Positions 50,605 to 58,716 of a stretch of 64,000 bases of DNA are shown here, in pieces. A program made the translations under genes and the position numbers. Numbering within the stretch: position 1 is the first letter of the stretch; each line of letters begins with the position of its first letter. A model generated the notes under the pieces. That model was given only the letters and a program-made list of their open reading frames with translations. It was not told the DNA's origin and did no database searches. Origin of the DNA: CBDDFV01 sp965227335 (GTDB lineage Bacteria; Planctomycetota; Phycisphaerae; Phycisphaerales; SM1A02); contig CBDDFV010000009.1 in NCBI GenBank assembly GCA_965227335.1, positions 62,001 to 126,000 on the forward strand, given 5' to 3'.

Positions 50605-51084
50605 ATGCCCACCAGCGTCGCCAACTTCGACATTGCCGGAGCCGCCGATCGACTCGTCACGTTCGCGAACGAGATCATCGCGAGCCAGTCTGCGCGCCAG
50701 GCTGAGTTCAACGAACACGACCGTGAGCGCGCGACCGCGTACCTCGATCGACTCGAGTCGTACGTCGAGGTCATCTCGAACCCCGCCAACCCGCTCGACC
50801 TCCCAAAGACGCACCCGACGGCGTACCCGATCGCGGAGTTCCCGAGCGACGAGCAGATCAACGCGATCGAGAACGCCGAAGTGCGCGACCTCGTGCGCCG
50901 CTTCAAGGCTGCGCACGTCGAGCTGACCAACAGCCAGTCAAAGGACCGGGCGACCGGCATCTTCGAGTCTGACCGCGGTCGCCTCGAAGCACTCATCGAG
51001 AACGCTCGCGGCATGATCGAGTTCGGCGAGAACTCGGTGGATCTGCCGGAGAACCCGGGCGATGTCCCGGCCGTCGGAGGCTGA
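50605..51084 (+). CDS. Unknown phage protein between terminase and portal
   Basis: 159 residues, acidic, mostly helical (EHDRERATAYLDRLESYVEVI; NAEVRDLVRRFKAAHVEL). No known family. GAGGAG lies about seven bases upstream. It is the first gene after promoter copy 3; a scaffold or connector accessory role is possible. Confidence 0.6.
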   Translation: MPTSVANFDIAGAADRLVTFANEIIASQSARQAEFNEHDRERATAYLDRLESYVEVISNPANPLDLPKTHPTAYPIAEFPSDEQINAIENAEVRDLVRRFKAAHVELTNSQSKDRATGIFESDRGRLEALIENARGMIEFGENSVDLPENPGDVPAVGG

Positions 51085-51087
51085 TCT

Positions 51088-51285
51088 ATGGCTGAGGACC
51101 TGAAGGATGCCATCAAGGACAACGCCTCGGGTCCGAAGCGCGCTTCCGGCGATGCCGGCAGCGTCGAACAGCATGGCCTGAAGGACCAGGTCGAGGCAGA
51201 CCGCTACCTGAACTCGAAGGAAGCGGTCAAGAAGAAGGGGCTCGGGATCAAGGTGACCCGGGCCGTCCCGCACGGAACGGTATGA
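51088..51285 (+). CDS. Small phage protein before portal
   Basis: 65 residues, strongly charged (EDLKDAIKDNA ... NSKEAVKKKGLG). Family unknown. It starts three bases after the preceding stop and overlaps the portal start (ATGA), supporting expression. Size resembles head-tail connector accessory proteins. Confidence 0.55.
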   Translation: MAEDLKDAIKDNASGPKRASGDAGSVEQHGLKDQVEADRYLNSKEAVKKKGLGIKVTRAVPHGTV

Positions 51286-52793
51286 GGACGCGAGCACGGA
51301 TGCTCACTCGCATTACCAATGCACTGGTTGCTCGAATGCGGCAACACCGTGACGCTCCCGACAGCGTGACGAGCACCGCTACTGCGGGCGCACCAGTCAT
51401 TGCGCTGCGACCTCTTCGCGCCCGATACGACGCGGCGGTGACCACGGACGGGAACCGCCGCCACTGGGCGAACGCGGACGGCCTCAGCGCCGACGCATCG
51501 GCCAGTCCGGAAATTCGGCGCGTGCTTCGCAATCGCGCCCGCTACGAGGTGGCCAACAACAGCTACGCCCGTGGCATCGTCTGTACGCTCGCAAACGATG
51601 TTGTTGGAACCGGCCCGCGACTCCAGATGCTGACCGGTGACCCGGAGGCCGATCGTCGGATCGAGTCGGCATTCGCGGACTGGGCTTCGGCGATCGGACT
51701 CGCGGCCAAGCTCCGCACCATGCGGATGGCTCGCGCCGAATCCGGCGAGAGCTTCGTGCTCCTTGCCCGAAACTCGCGTCATGGATCGCCTGTCCAACTG
51801 GATGTGCGGCTTATCGAAGCCGACCAGGTCGCAACGCCGGATCTTCGGATCAACGAGCCAAAGGCCATCGACGGGATCGTGTTCGATGAGGTTGGCAATC
51901 CGCTCGAGTACCACGTGCTCAAGCAGCATCCCGGCGACCTTCGGTGGACGACCGGCCTGAAGTACGACCGCATTCCCGCGTCCGTGATCGTCCACTACTT
52001 CCGGGCTGACCGCCCGGGTCAGAGTCGCGGTATCCCCGACATCACGCCCGCGCTGCCGCTCTTCGCGCAGCTGCGGCGATTCACGCTCGCTGTCATCAGC
52101 GCAGCCGAGACTGCCGCCGATTTCGCCGGTGTCCTCTACACCGATGCGCCCGCCAACGGCGAAGCAGAAGACGTCGAGCCGATGGATGCCATCGAGCTCG
52201 AGCAGCGGATGCTCCTCACGATGCCGGGTGGCTGGAAGATGGCGCAGCTCAAGGCTGAGCAGCCGGCGACCACCTACGCAGAGTTCAAGCGCGAGATCCT
52301 CAACGAGATCGCTCGCTGCCTGAGCATGCCGTTCAACGTCGCAGCCGGGAACTCGTCGGGCTACAACTACGCCTCCGGGCGACTCGACCACCAGACCTAC
52401 TTCAAGAGCATCCGCATCGAGCAGGCCCACCTCGAGCGCATCGTGCTGGATCGCATCTTCGCCGCCTGGCTCGAGGAAGCCGTGCTCGTTGAAGACCTGC
52501 TGCCGCAGCCGATGCGGATGCGCGGCGCCGCGACAAAGCACCAGTGGTTCTGGGACGGCAACGAACACGTCGACCCCGCGAAGGAAGCGAACGCCCAGGC
52601 GACCCGGCTCACGAGCCGGACGACGTCGCTCGCGCGTGAATACGCCCGTCAGGGACTCGACTGGGAAGCCGAACTCCGCCAGATCGCCAAGGAGCGAGAG
52701 CTCATGGCAACGCTCGGCATCGCGCCCCCGGACCCGACGGATGCAGCTGTCCCCGCAGGAATGAAGGACGAGGACGATGACACAGAAGACTGA
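51282..52793 (+). CDS. Phage portal protein, lambda gpB family
   Basis: 503 residues. Lambda-type portal signatures: RARYEVANNSYARGIVCTLANDVVGTGPRL, then DVRLIEADQVATPD, a stretch with YHVLKQHPGD, and FNVAAGNSSGYNYASGRLDHQTY. It forms the dodecameric DNA channel at one capsid vertex. Its last 17 bases overlap the next gene. Confidence 0.9.
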   Translation: MRTRARMLTRITNALVARMRQHRDAPDSVTSTATAGAPVIALRPLRARYDAAVTTDGNRRHWANADGLSADASASPEIRRVLRNRARYEVANNSYARGIVCTLANDVVGTGPRLQMLTGDPEADRRIESAFADWASAIGLAAKLRTMRMARAESGESFVLLARNSRHGSPVQLDVRLIEADQVATPDLRINEPKAIDGIVFDEVGNPLEYHVLKQHPGDLRWTTGLKYDRIPASVIVHYFRADRPGQSRGIPDITPALPLFAQLRRFTLAVISAAETAADFAGVLYTDAPANGEAEDVEPMDAIELEQRMLLTMPGGWKMAQLKAEQPATTYAEFKREILNEIARCLSMPFNVAAGNSSGYNYASGRLDHQTYFKSIRIEQAHLERIVLDRIFAAWLEEAVLVEDLLPQPMRMRGAATKHQWFWDGNEHVDPAKEANAQATRLTSRTTSLAREYARQGLDWEAELRQIAKERELMATLGIAPPDPTDAAVPAGMKDEDDDTED

Positions 52794-54837
52794 TGTCCCT
52801 GACATCCTCGCGATCGACTGCGAAGTCGCGATCGAAGCAGCGGCCGCCGCATCCGACGACTCGGGGGAGAGCACGCTCCCTCGCTTCTCAATGGTCGCCT
52901 ACACCGGAGGCCCGATCCGCACGCTCGGATTCGCCTACCCGGTGATCGTCAACCTCGACGGGATGAAGATCCCCGCGCAGCGCCGGCCGGTGCGGTTCCA
53001 ACACTCGGCGTTCGAGGGCGTCGGCCACACCGAACGCATCGCTGTGGAGGAAGGCCAGCTCGTGGCCGATGGTGTCGTCTCGCGCGACACCGCTGCCGCG
53101 CAGGAGATCGTCGCCAGCGGGAAGAAGGGTTTTCCCTGGCAGGCGTCGATTGGCGCCTCCGTGGACGAACTCGAGTTCATCAAGCGCGACGTGTCGGTGA
53201 CCGTGAACGGCCGGAAGTTCAACGGCCCCGTCTACGTCGCCCACAAGACGACCCTCAACGAAATCAGCTTCGTCGATCTCGGCGCGGACCAGCAGACGCA
53301 GGCCCGGATCGCCGCTCAGCACCACAAGGAGACGCAGGCCATGCCTGACCACACCACTCCCCGAGGCTCCGACACGGACGTGGCCGCCTCCGACACCGGC
53401 CAGACTCACGATCCCGCTCCGAACACGACTCCGTCGCCGCAACGCAACGGCGCCATCGCCGCCAGCGACCCCGCAGCCGAGATTGATCAGATCACTGCCC
53501 GCGCCCGGGCTGAGTCCGATCGCCGGCAGCGCATCCAGGCCATGACGGCGGAAGTGCTCGCGCAGCGCCCGGAGCTGGCAGACGATCTCGGCCGACTCGC
53601 GCATGCCGCGCTCGAAGCCGGCTGGAAGCCCGACAAGTACCAGCTCGAGGTCATGCGGCTCGGCCGCTCCTACGAGGGTGTCGGCGGACCGCGCCCGCAG
53701 AGCGAGCGCATCGAGGGTTCGATCATTGAGGCCGCGCTGTGCATCGCTGGCGGGCTGGAGACGCAGACGCTCGAGGCGCAGTTCAGTGAGCGGACGCTCG
53801 ATGCGGCCAGCCGTGAGTACCGGCATGGCCTGGGCCTCTGCGAGACACTCCTGATCTTCGCCCAAGCCAATGGCTATCGCGGCTTCGGACGGAGCGACCT
53901 CAAGGGGCTGCTCCAGTTCGCGTTCACCGATGTTCAGGCGGCGGGCTTCAGCACGATGAGCCTGCCCGGCATCCTTTCGAACGTCGCCAACAAGTTCCTC
54001 CGCGCCGGCTTCGAGGCGGTCGAGTCGTCGTGGCGTGACATCGCCGCGCTCCGCTCCGTCCGCGACTTCAAGCAGGTGTCGAGCTACTCGCTCACGGGCG
54101 GCTTCGTCTACGAGGAGATCGCGCCCGGTGGCGAACTGAAACACGCGACGGTCGGCGAGACGGCGTACACCAACCAGGCGAAGACATACGGACGCATGTT
54201 CGGCATCGACCGTCGTGACCTGATCAACGACGATCTCGACGCGCTGACGGCAGTGCCGCGCCGGCTTGGTCGCGGTGGCGCCCTCAAGCTCAACGACGTC
54301 TTCTGGGCCGAGTTCCTGAACAACGCTGCGTTCTTCGTGGCCGGGAACAACAACTACGCCGACGGCGCCGGCACCGCACTGGGCATCGACGCGCTCACGC
54401 AGGCCGAGACCATGTTCCTCGACCAGACCGATCCCGACGGGCATCCGCTTGCGGTAGCGCCGGTCATCCTGCTCGTGCCCAACGGTCTGTACGTGCCGGC
54501 GACGCAGATCATGAACTCGACGGAGCTGCGCGACCCGTCGTCGACCAAGAAGACGCCCGTCGCCAACCCGCACGCGGGCAAGTTCCGTCCGGTGCGCTCC
54601 AGCTACCTCAGCAACCCGAAGTACACCGGCGCCAGCAGCCTGGCCTGGTACATCCTCGCCGACCCGGCCGACATGCCGGTCATCGAGGTCGCGTTCCTCA
54701 ACGGCCAGCAGCAGCCGACCGTCGAGAGCGCCGATGCCGACTTCAACAACCTCGGCATCCAGATGCGCGGCTACCACGACTTCGGCGTCGCGAAACAGGA
54801 GCCGCGCGGCGGCGTGAAGATGAAGGGCGAGGCGTAA
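52777..54837 (+). CDS. Prohead protease-major capsid fusion
   Basis: 686 residues. Residues about 1-195 look like a prohead protease (RRPVRFQHSAFEGVGHTERI; GFPWQASIGASVDELEFI; NEISFVDLGAD). A low-complexity segment (about 190-235) and scaffold-like helices (about 235-300) lead into the capsid protein (about 300-680; FSTMSLPGILSNVANKFLRAGFEAV, AWYILADPADMPVIEVAFLNG, then GYHDFGVAKQ). Protease, scaffold and capsid in one chain would self-process during assembly. The gene starts within the portal end. Confidence 0.85.
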   Translation: MTQKTDVPDILAIDCEVAIEAAAAASDDSGESTLPRFSMVAYTGGPIRTLGFAYPVIVNLDGMKIPAQRRPVRFQHSAFEGVGHTERIAVEEGQLVADGVVSRDTAAAQEIVASGKKGFPWQASIGASVDELEFIKRDVSVTVNGRKFNGPVYVAHKTTLNEISFVDLGADQQTQARIAAQHHKETQAMPDHTTPRGSDTDVAASDTGQTHDPAPNTTPSPQRNGAIAASDPAAEIDQITARARAESDRRQRIQAMTAEVLAQRPELADDLGRLAHAALEAGWKPDKYQLEVMRLGRSYEGVGGPRPQSERIEGSIIEAALCIAGGLETQTLEAQFSERTLDAASREYRHGLGLCETLLIFAQANGYRGFGRSDLKGLLQFAFTDVQAAGFSTMSLPGILSNVANKFLRAGFEAVESSWRDIAALRSVRDFKQVSSYSLTGGFVYEEIAPGGELKHATVGETAYTNQAKTYGRMFGIDRRDLINDDLDALTAVPRRLGRGGALKLNDVFWAEFLNNAAFFVAGNNNYADGAGTALGIDALTQAETMFLDQTDPDGHPLAVAPVILLVPNGLYVPATQIMNSTELRDPSSTKKTPVANPHAGKFRPVRSSYLSNPKYTGASSLAWYILADPADMPVIEVAFLNGQQQPTVESADADFNNLGIQMRGYHDFGVAKQEPRGGVKMKGEA

Positions 54838-54870
54838 GCCGCGCGCTGAACCACTCAAGGAGAGCACCCG

Positions 54871-55212
54871 ATGCCTACCGCAACATTCATTCAGCACGGC
54901 GACGCCATCGATCACACGCCGGGTTCCGCGCTCAGCGCCGGCGACGTCGTGGTCCAGGGCGAGCTCGTTGGCGTTGCCAAGCAGGACATCCCCGCGAGCA
55001 CGCTCGGCTCGCTCAGCGTCACGGGCGTCTTCGACTTCCCGAAGGCCACCGGGGGCAGCACCGCGATCGGCGCCGGCCTCGACGTCTACTGGGACGAGGG
55101 CAACACCGAGGCAACGACCGACAGCGCTGCCGGCGTCAACAAGAAGATCGGGCGCAGCATCCTGGCGGCTGACGATGCCGCCACCCATGTTCGCATTCGG
55201 ATGAGCCAGTGA
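54871..55212 (+). CDS. DUF2190 capsid decoration protein
   Basis: 113 residues, beta-rich. DUF2190 features: TFIQHGDAIDHTPG at the start, then VVVQGELVGVAKQDI, VYWDEGN and GRSILAADDAATHVRIRM at the end. It resembles gpD-like or cement proteins that stabilise capsids. AAGGAGAG lies upstream; it follows the capsid gene by 33 bp. Confidence 0.85.
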   Translation: MPTATFIQHGDAIDHTPGSALSAGDVVVQGELVGVAKQDIPASTLGSLSVTGVFDFPKATGGSTAIGAGLDVYWDEGNTEATTDSAAGVNKKIGRSILAADDAATHVRIRMSQ

Positions 55213-55215
55213 CCC

Positions 55216-55599
55216 ATGGCTGATCTCCTCGAACAAGGCGCCCAGTTCCTCAACGACCAACGCCATGCCCACATGGCGCGCCCGGTGGTCTACCACCGCG
55301 GCGCGTCATCGGTCGAGCTGTCGGCCACGATCGGCCAGACGACGTTCGAGCAGGACTACGAGTTCGGCGGGATCCAACGGATCCAGTCGCGCGACTTCCT
55401 CGTGCGGACAGCGGACCTGGTCCTCGACAGCACCGAAGTGCTGCCGGTCGCCGGTGATCAGATCCGCGAGACCGACGGCGAGAAGGTGTTCGTCTACGAG
55501 GTCATGGCTCCGGGGTCAGAGCCTCCGTTCCGGTACAGCGACCCGTACCGCAGGGCGCTCCGCATCCACACGAAGCACATCGCAACGGAGGACGCATGA
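55216..55599 (+). CDS. Head-tail joining protein, gpFII-like size
   Basis: 127 residues, beta-rich, with the FxxxxDY and RDFLVRTADL patterns seen in phage head-tail adaptors that precede tail genes. Starts three bases after DUF2190 and overlaps the next gene by four. Assigned from position and size, not from a clear motif. Confidence 0.6.
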   Translation: MADLLEQGAQFLNDQRHAHMARPVVYHRGASSVELSATIGQTTFEQDYEFGGIQRIQSRDFLVRTADLVLDSTEVLPVAGDQIRETDGEKVFVYEVMAPGSEPPFRYSDPYRRALRIHTKHIATEDA

Positions 55600-55853
55600 C
55601 CGCGGCGGCCGAACGACCATCGAAGCCGAATGGCACTGCCCGCTGGGCCGGCGTCATCATCACGGTCGTGCTCGCGACGCTGGCCGTCACTGTCCAGTGG
55701 GGCGTCGTGACGACCAAGCTCGATCACGTGGAACAGCGGCTGGACGAGCTCATCGTCGAGGCCCGGGCGCTGCGCACCGAGTACCAGTCGATCGAGCGCC
55801 GCGTCTCCTACCTCGAGGGCCGGCTGTCCGGGGGCGGACGGGAGGAACCATGA
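55596..55853 (+). CDS. Small single-pass membrane protein with coiled coil
   Basis: 85 residues. One transmembrane helix (about 18-38; WAGVIITVVLATLAVTVQW) and a following coiled coil (LDHVEQRLDELIVEARAL). This is the layout of XhlA-like or holin-accessory proteins. It is placed in the middle of head-completion genes. Lysis role inferred from topology only. Confidence 0.55.
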   Translation: MTAAAERPSKPNGTARWAGVIITVVLATLAVTVQWGVVTTKLDHVEQRLDELIVEARALRTEYQSIERRVSYLEGRLSGGGREEP

Positions 55854-56272
55854 GCGTGATCACCGACATCGCCGACGCCGTCACGGCCTCGCTGAATGCG
55901 GGGACGTTCACTGAGGCGTTCACGGCCGAGCGACTGCACCAGCCGTCCTTCGAGCTGACCGATCTCCAGACGCTCCGCGTGAGCGTCGTGCCCAAGGCGC
56001 AGGAGATCCGGAACGCCTCGCGGCAGCACTCGTTCTTCGACTGCACGATCGACGTCGGCATCCAGCAGAAGGTCGATGATGACGCACGCGTCGATGAGCT
56101 CCTTGCCTTCGCAGAGGAACTCGCGGACCACCTGCGCCTGAAGCGATTGGCGGACTATCCGCTCGCGGCATGGATGGCGATCGAGCACGACCCGGTTGTC
56201 GCATCGGAGCATCTGGACCAGCACCGCCAGCTCACCAGCGTGCTGTCGGTGACCTATCGGGTGAAGCGATGA
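55850..56272 (+). CDS. Tail completion protein candidate
   Basis: 140 residues from ATG 55850. Mixed alpha/beta; LQTLRVSVVPKA and FFDCTIDVGIQQK resemble minor tail/Z-like proteins that sit between head-tail joining and tail tube genes. Family not certain. Four-base overlap with the membrane protein gene. Confidence 0.6.
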   Translation: MSVITDIADAVTASLNAGTFTEAFTAERLHQPSFELTDLQTLRVSVVPKAQEIRNASRQHSFFDCTIDVGIQQKVDDDARVDELLAFAEELADHLRLKRLADYPLAAWMAIEHDPVVASEHLDQHRQLTSVLSVTYRVKR

Positions 56273-56285
56273 GGAGGAGTGCATC

Positions 56286-56543
56286 GTGACCACCCCGATC
56301 ATTCGCAGGATCGCGCTGAACGCGTTGTTCCAGCCGCTCACGACCGAGCGTCTGGTCGGCAACTTCACGATCCGCAACACGTCCACCGGCAACGCGGTCT
56401 TGCTCTGTGACGACGGCGTCACCGAGCTTCCCATGGACCGCAGCCAGCAATTCACGATCGAGGGCGTGGACCTCTCGAAGATCCAGGCGAAGGGCAACCT
56501 CGGCGATGTCCTCGTCGTGACCGGCGCCATCCGAACGGTGTAA
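56286..56543 (+). CDS. Unknown small phage protein before tail tube
   Basis: 85 residues from GTG 56286 (AGGAGTG upstream). Beta-rich (RLVGNFTIRNTSTGNAVLL; EGVDLSKIQ). Unknown family. It lies 12 bp before the tail tube gene. Confidence 0.55.
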   Translation: MTTPIIRRIALNALFQPLTTERLVGNFTIRNTSTGNAVLLCDDGVTELPMDRSQQFTIEGVDLSKIQAKGNLGDVLVVTGAIRTV

Positions 56544-56555
56544 AGGAGACCACTC

Positions 56556-56987
56556 GTGGCCATCAAGCTCGGCATGGAAGCCACGCTCAACTACCAGGTC
56601 GGCGGCCAAGGAGGCGGCGGCGGGTGGCTTGAGCTCACCAACACGAAGGACGTGACTCTCTCCCTCGAAGCGGGCGAGGCTGACGTCACCACGCGGGGCA
56701 ACGACGGCTGGCGAGCAATCGTCGCCACGCTCAAGGAAGCGAGTGTCGAGTTCGAAATGGTCTGGGACACCGGCGATGCCGGGTTCGATGCCATCAAGGA
56801 CGCCTACCTCGGCAACGACATCATCGGCTTCCAGATCCTCGATGGCGACAGCGGTGAAGGTCTCCAGGCAGACTTCATGATCACGTCGTTCTCGCGCAGT
56901 GAAGCGCTCGAGGAAGCGATCATGGTGTCGGTCACTGCGAAGGTCACGTACTCGACCACGCCGCCGAGCTGGATCGGAGGCAGCTGA
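56556..56987 (+). CDS. Phage tail tube protein
   Basis: 143 residues from GTG 56556, with AAGGAGAC upstream. Beta-rich with a Gly-rich N-terminal loop (GGQGGGGG) and typical tube segments (SLEAGEADVTTRGNDGW; EFEMVWDTGDAGFDAI). C-terminal 86 residues are nearly identical to the protein cut at the window start. Confidence 0.8.
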   Translation: MAIKLGMEATLNYQVGGQGGGGGWLELTNTKDVTLSLEAGEADVTTRGNDGWRAIVATLKEASVEFEMVWDTGDAGFDAIKDAYLGNDIIGFQILDGDSGEGLQADFMITSFSRSEALEEAIMVSVTAKVTYSTTPPSWIGGS

Positions 56988-56989
56988 TC

Positions 56990-57505
56990 GTGGAGACCTT
57001 CACCGACAACGCCGAGCGTTCGTGGGATGTCGCCATCAACGTAGCGGCAGTCAAGCGCGTGCGCGATCTCACCGGTGTCGATCTGCTGGAGATCGTGGAT
57101 GGCACGCTGATCGAGAAGCTCATCCGCGACCCGATCCTGCTGTGCGACATCGTCTACGCGGTCTGCAAGCCGCAGGCTGACGAGCACGACCCGGCCGTGT
57201 CCGACGAGGAGTTCGGTCGGGCCATGGCGGGCGACGCCATTGAGCATGCGACGACGGCTCTGCTGGACGAACTCGTGTCTTTCTGCCCGAGCCCGAGGGA
57301 TCGCCAGAACCTCGGGCAGGTACTGGCAGCGACGAACCGGGTGATGGATCGAGCCCGCGATCTGGTGGAGCAGAAGCTGAGCAGCGGCGAGCTCGAACGG
57401 ATGGCCGACGAAGCGCTCGCGGGCCGGCCCGAGCCACCTCTGCAGGTTGCTGGCAGCTCATCTGGCACGCAGCCGGCGTCGTCGGAATCGATCCGGGCCC
57501 CCTGA
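56990..57505 (+). CDS. Tail assembly chaperone, upstream frame (prophage B)
   Basis: 171 residues from GTG 56990. Same protein as 262-753 with eight extra residues in the C-terminal linker. The last 30 residues overlap the -1 frame in which the second chaperone domain is encoded. Starts two bases after the tube stop. Confidence 0.65.
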   Translation: METFTDNAERSWDVAINVAAVKRVRDLTGVDLLEIVDGTLIEKLIRDPILLCDIVYAVCKPQADEHDPAVSDEEFGRAMAGDAIEHATTALLDELVSFCPSPRDRQNLGQVLAATNRVMDRARDLVEQKLSSGELERMADEALAGRPEPPLQVAGSSSGTQPASSESIRAP

Positions 57506-57525
57506 CGCTCCGCGAGCTGCTCGGA

Positions 57526-57741
57526 ATGGCCGAAGGCCGGCAACGAGCCGACTGGTCGCGGACCTCTGCGTTGATGGCCCTCATCGCCAACACGCATCGC
57601 GACCCGAAGAAGACCCGCGCGTTCCGCCCGTCCGACTTCGACCCGTTCGCTCGACCTCGGACCATCCCGAAGACGGGCGTGGGCGTTCTCAAGACCGTGT
57701 TCATCGACAAGACCATCCCCAAGGAGGCACTCGAGCAATGA
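57526..57741 (+). CDS. Tail assembly chaperone, -1 frame extension (prophage B)
   Basis: 71 residues from ATG 57526, but -1 frame similarity to prophage A begins near 57450, ahead of that ATG (CWQLIW...GIDPGPLTLREL). As in prophage A the sequence near the junction contains TTGCTGGC but no textbook slippery heptamer. Likely made as a fusion with the upstream frame. Confidence 0.6.
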   Translation: MAEGRQRADWSRTSALMALIANTHRDPKKTRAFRPSDFDPFARPRTIPKTGVGVLKTVFIDKTIPKEALEQ

Positions 57742-57935
57742 AGTCATGGAAGACCACCGCGGCAGGGATCGCCGCCATCGTCGCCGCCGTTGCGCTGGCG
57801 ATCTCGCACCAGTTCGACACTGATCCGACCACCGTCGCCGACTGGAGCGCCGTCATCACGGCGCTGACTGCCGGCGTCGGCCTGGTGCTTGCCCGCGACA
57901 ACGACCGGACGAGCGAGCAGGCGGGAGCACGGTGA
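57738..57935 (+). CDS. Holin-like small membrane protein
   Basis: 65 residues. Two hydrophobic segments (about 6-24, TAAGIAAIVAAVALAI; and 36-52, WSAVITALTAGVGLVLA) with a short polar loop and charged C-terminus, the layout of small two-helix phage membrane proteins. Starts by overlapping the chaperone stop. Absent from prophage A, where only its first codons remain. Confidence 0.6.
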   Translation: MKSWKTTAAGIAAIVAAVALAISHQFDTDPTTVADWSAVITALTAGVGLVLARDNDRTSEQAGAR

Positions 57936-57936
57936 A

Positions 57937-58167
57937 GTGCGCATCGTCGGACAGATCGTCGCGACACTCGCCATCGCGCTCTTCCGCTGGCTCGAAGCCC
58001 GCCATGCCAAGTCGAAGAACGCTCAGGTGGCCGAGCGCCATGCTGATGCTCTTCGTCGTATTGGCGATCGGGTGCGCGCCTGGGAGGACCGTGCTCGTGA
58101 CGGACGACTCCCCGGTGCGGATCGGACCGGAGACGACGGGTCAGATCTACCGCCTGATCGACGGTGA
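57937..58167 (+). CDS. i-spanin-like small protein
   Basis: 76 residues from GTG 57937 (GGGAG upstream). A short hydrophobic N-terminal helix (VRIVGQIVATLAIALFRWL) followed by a highly charged helical tail (HAKSKNAQVAERHADALRRIGDRV in part). The lipoprotein gene below overlaps it in the +1 frame, as Rz1 overlaps Rz. The helix is short for a full transmembrane span, so the call is tentative. Confidence 0.45.
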   Translation: MRIVGQIVATLAIALFRWLEARHAKSKNAQVAERHADALRRIGDRVRAWEDRARDGRLPGADRTGDDGSDLPPDRR

Positions 58168-58276
58168 CTGGGTGCTGTCTGAAGACCGCGTCCAGTTGCC
58201 CGAGGGCTGGTATGCCGTGCCTCCGCGATTCGTGCATCCCGATGACCTCGTTCCGCGGGCAGGGAGTGCGCCGTGA
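58040..58276 (+). CDS. o-spanin-like lipoprotein
   Basis: 78 residues from ATG 58040. A lipoprotein signal (MLMLFVVLAIGC) puts the lipidated Cys at residue 12, followed by a short beta-like mature part (VLVTDDSPVRIGPETTG; DGDWVLSEDRVQLPEGWY). It overlaps the i-spanin-like frame by 128 bases in a different frame and overlaps the next gene by four. Together with the holin-like gene this resembles a compact lysis cassette. Confidence 0.6.
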   Translation: MLMLFVVLAIGCAPGRTVLVTDDSPVRIGPETTGQIYRLIDGDWVLSEDRVQLPEGWYAVPPRFVHPDDLVPRAGSAP

Positions 58277-58713
58277 TCGACATGCGGATCAAGAGCCTGT
58301 TCTTCGACCGACCGAAGGTACAGCGGGCGATGGATCGAGCCAAGCGTCGATCCCTCTCCCGGGCGGGCGCCTTCATCCGGCAGCGAGCTCGCACCTCGAT
58401 CCGCAAGCGGAAGCGCCAGAGTCGTCCCGGCCAGCCGCCTTCGAGTCACACCGGCCTACTTCGCCGCTTCATCCTGTTTGGCTATGACCGGCGCAGCGAC
58501 TCGGTGGTCGTCGGCCCCGTTGGCTTCCGCCGCTCGCGGGCACCGAACGTGCTCGAGTTCGGCGGCCGAACGACAGTCGAGTCACGCCGGCGCGGTGGAC
58601 AGCGCCAGAAGCGGACCGTTCGTATCGCCGCCCGGTCCTACATGCGACCTGCCCTTGAGAAAGAACGATCACAGCTTCCGGCTGTGTGGCGCAACAGCGT
58701 GCGCGGAGGATGA
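58273..58713 (+). CDS. Basic minor tail protein (prophage B)
   Basis: 146 residues from GTG 58273, the counterpart of 1009-1449; most differences are conservative. Arg-rich centre (RQRARTSIRKRKRQ). In this prophage it is preceded by the lysis-like genes rather than by the chaperone. Confidence 0.65.
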   Translation: MIDMRIKSLFFDRPKVQRAMDRAKRRSLSRAGAFIRQRARTSIRKRKRQSRPGQPPSSHTGLLRRFILFGYDRRSDSVVVGPVGFRRSRAPNVLEFGGRTTVESRRRGGQRQKRTVRIAARSYMRPALEKERSQLPAVWRNSVRGG

Positions 58714-58716
58714 TCC

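Noticed and set aside
52888..55296. 802-codon minus-strand open frame opposite the capsid genes
   Set aside because: It spans two real genes and an intergenic gap, lacks family motifs, and arises from codon bias at high GC.
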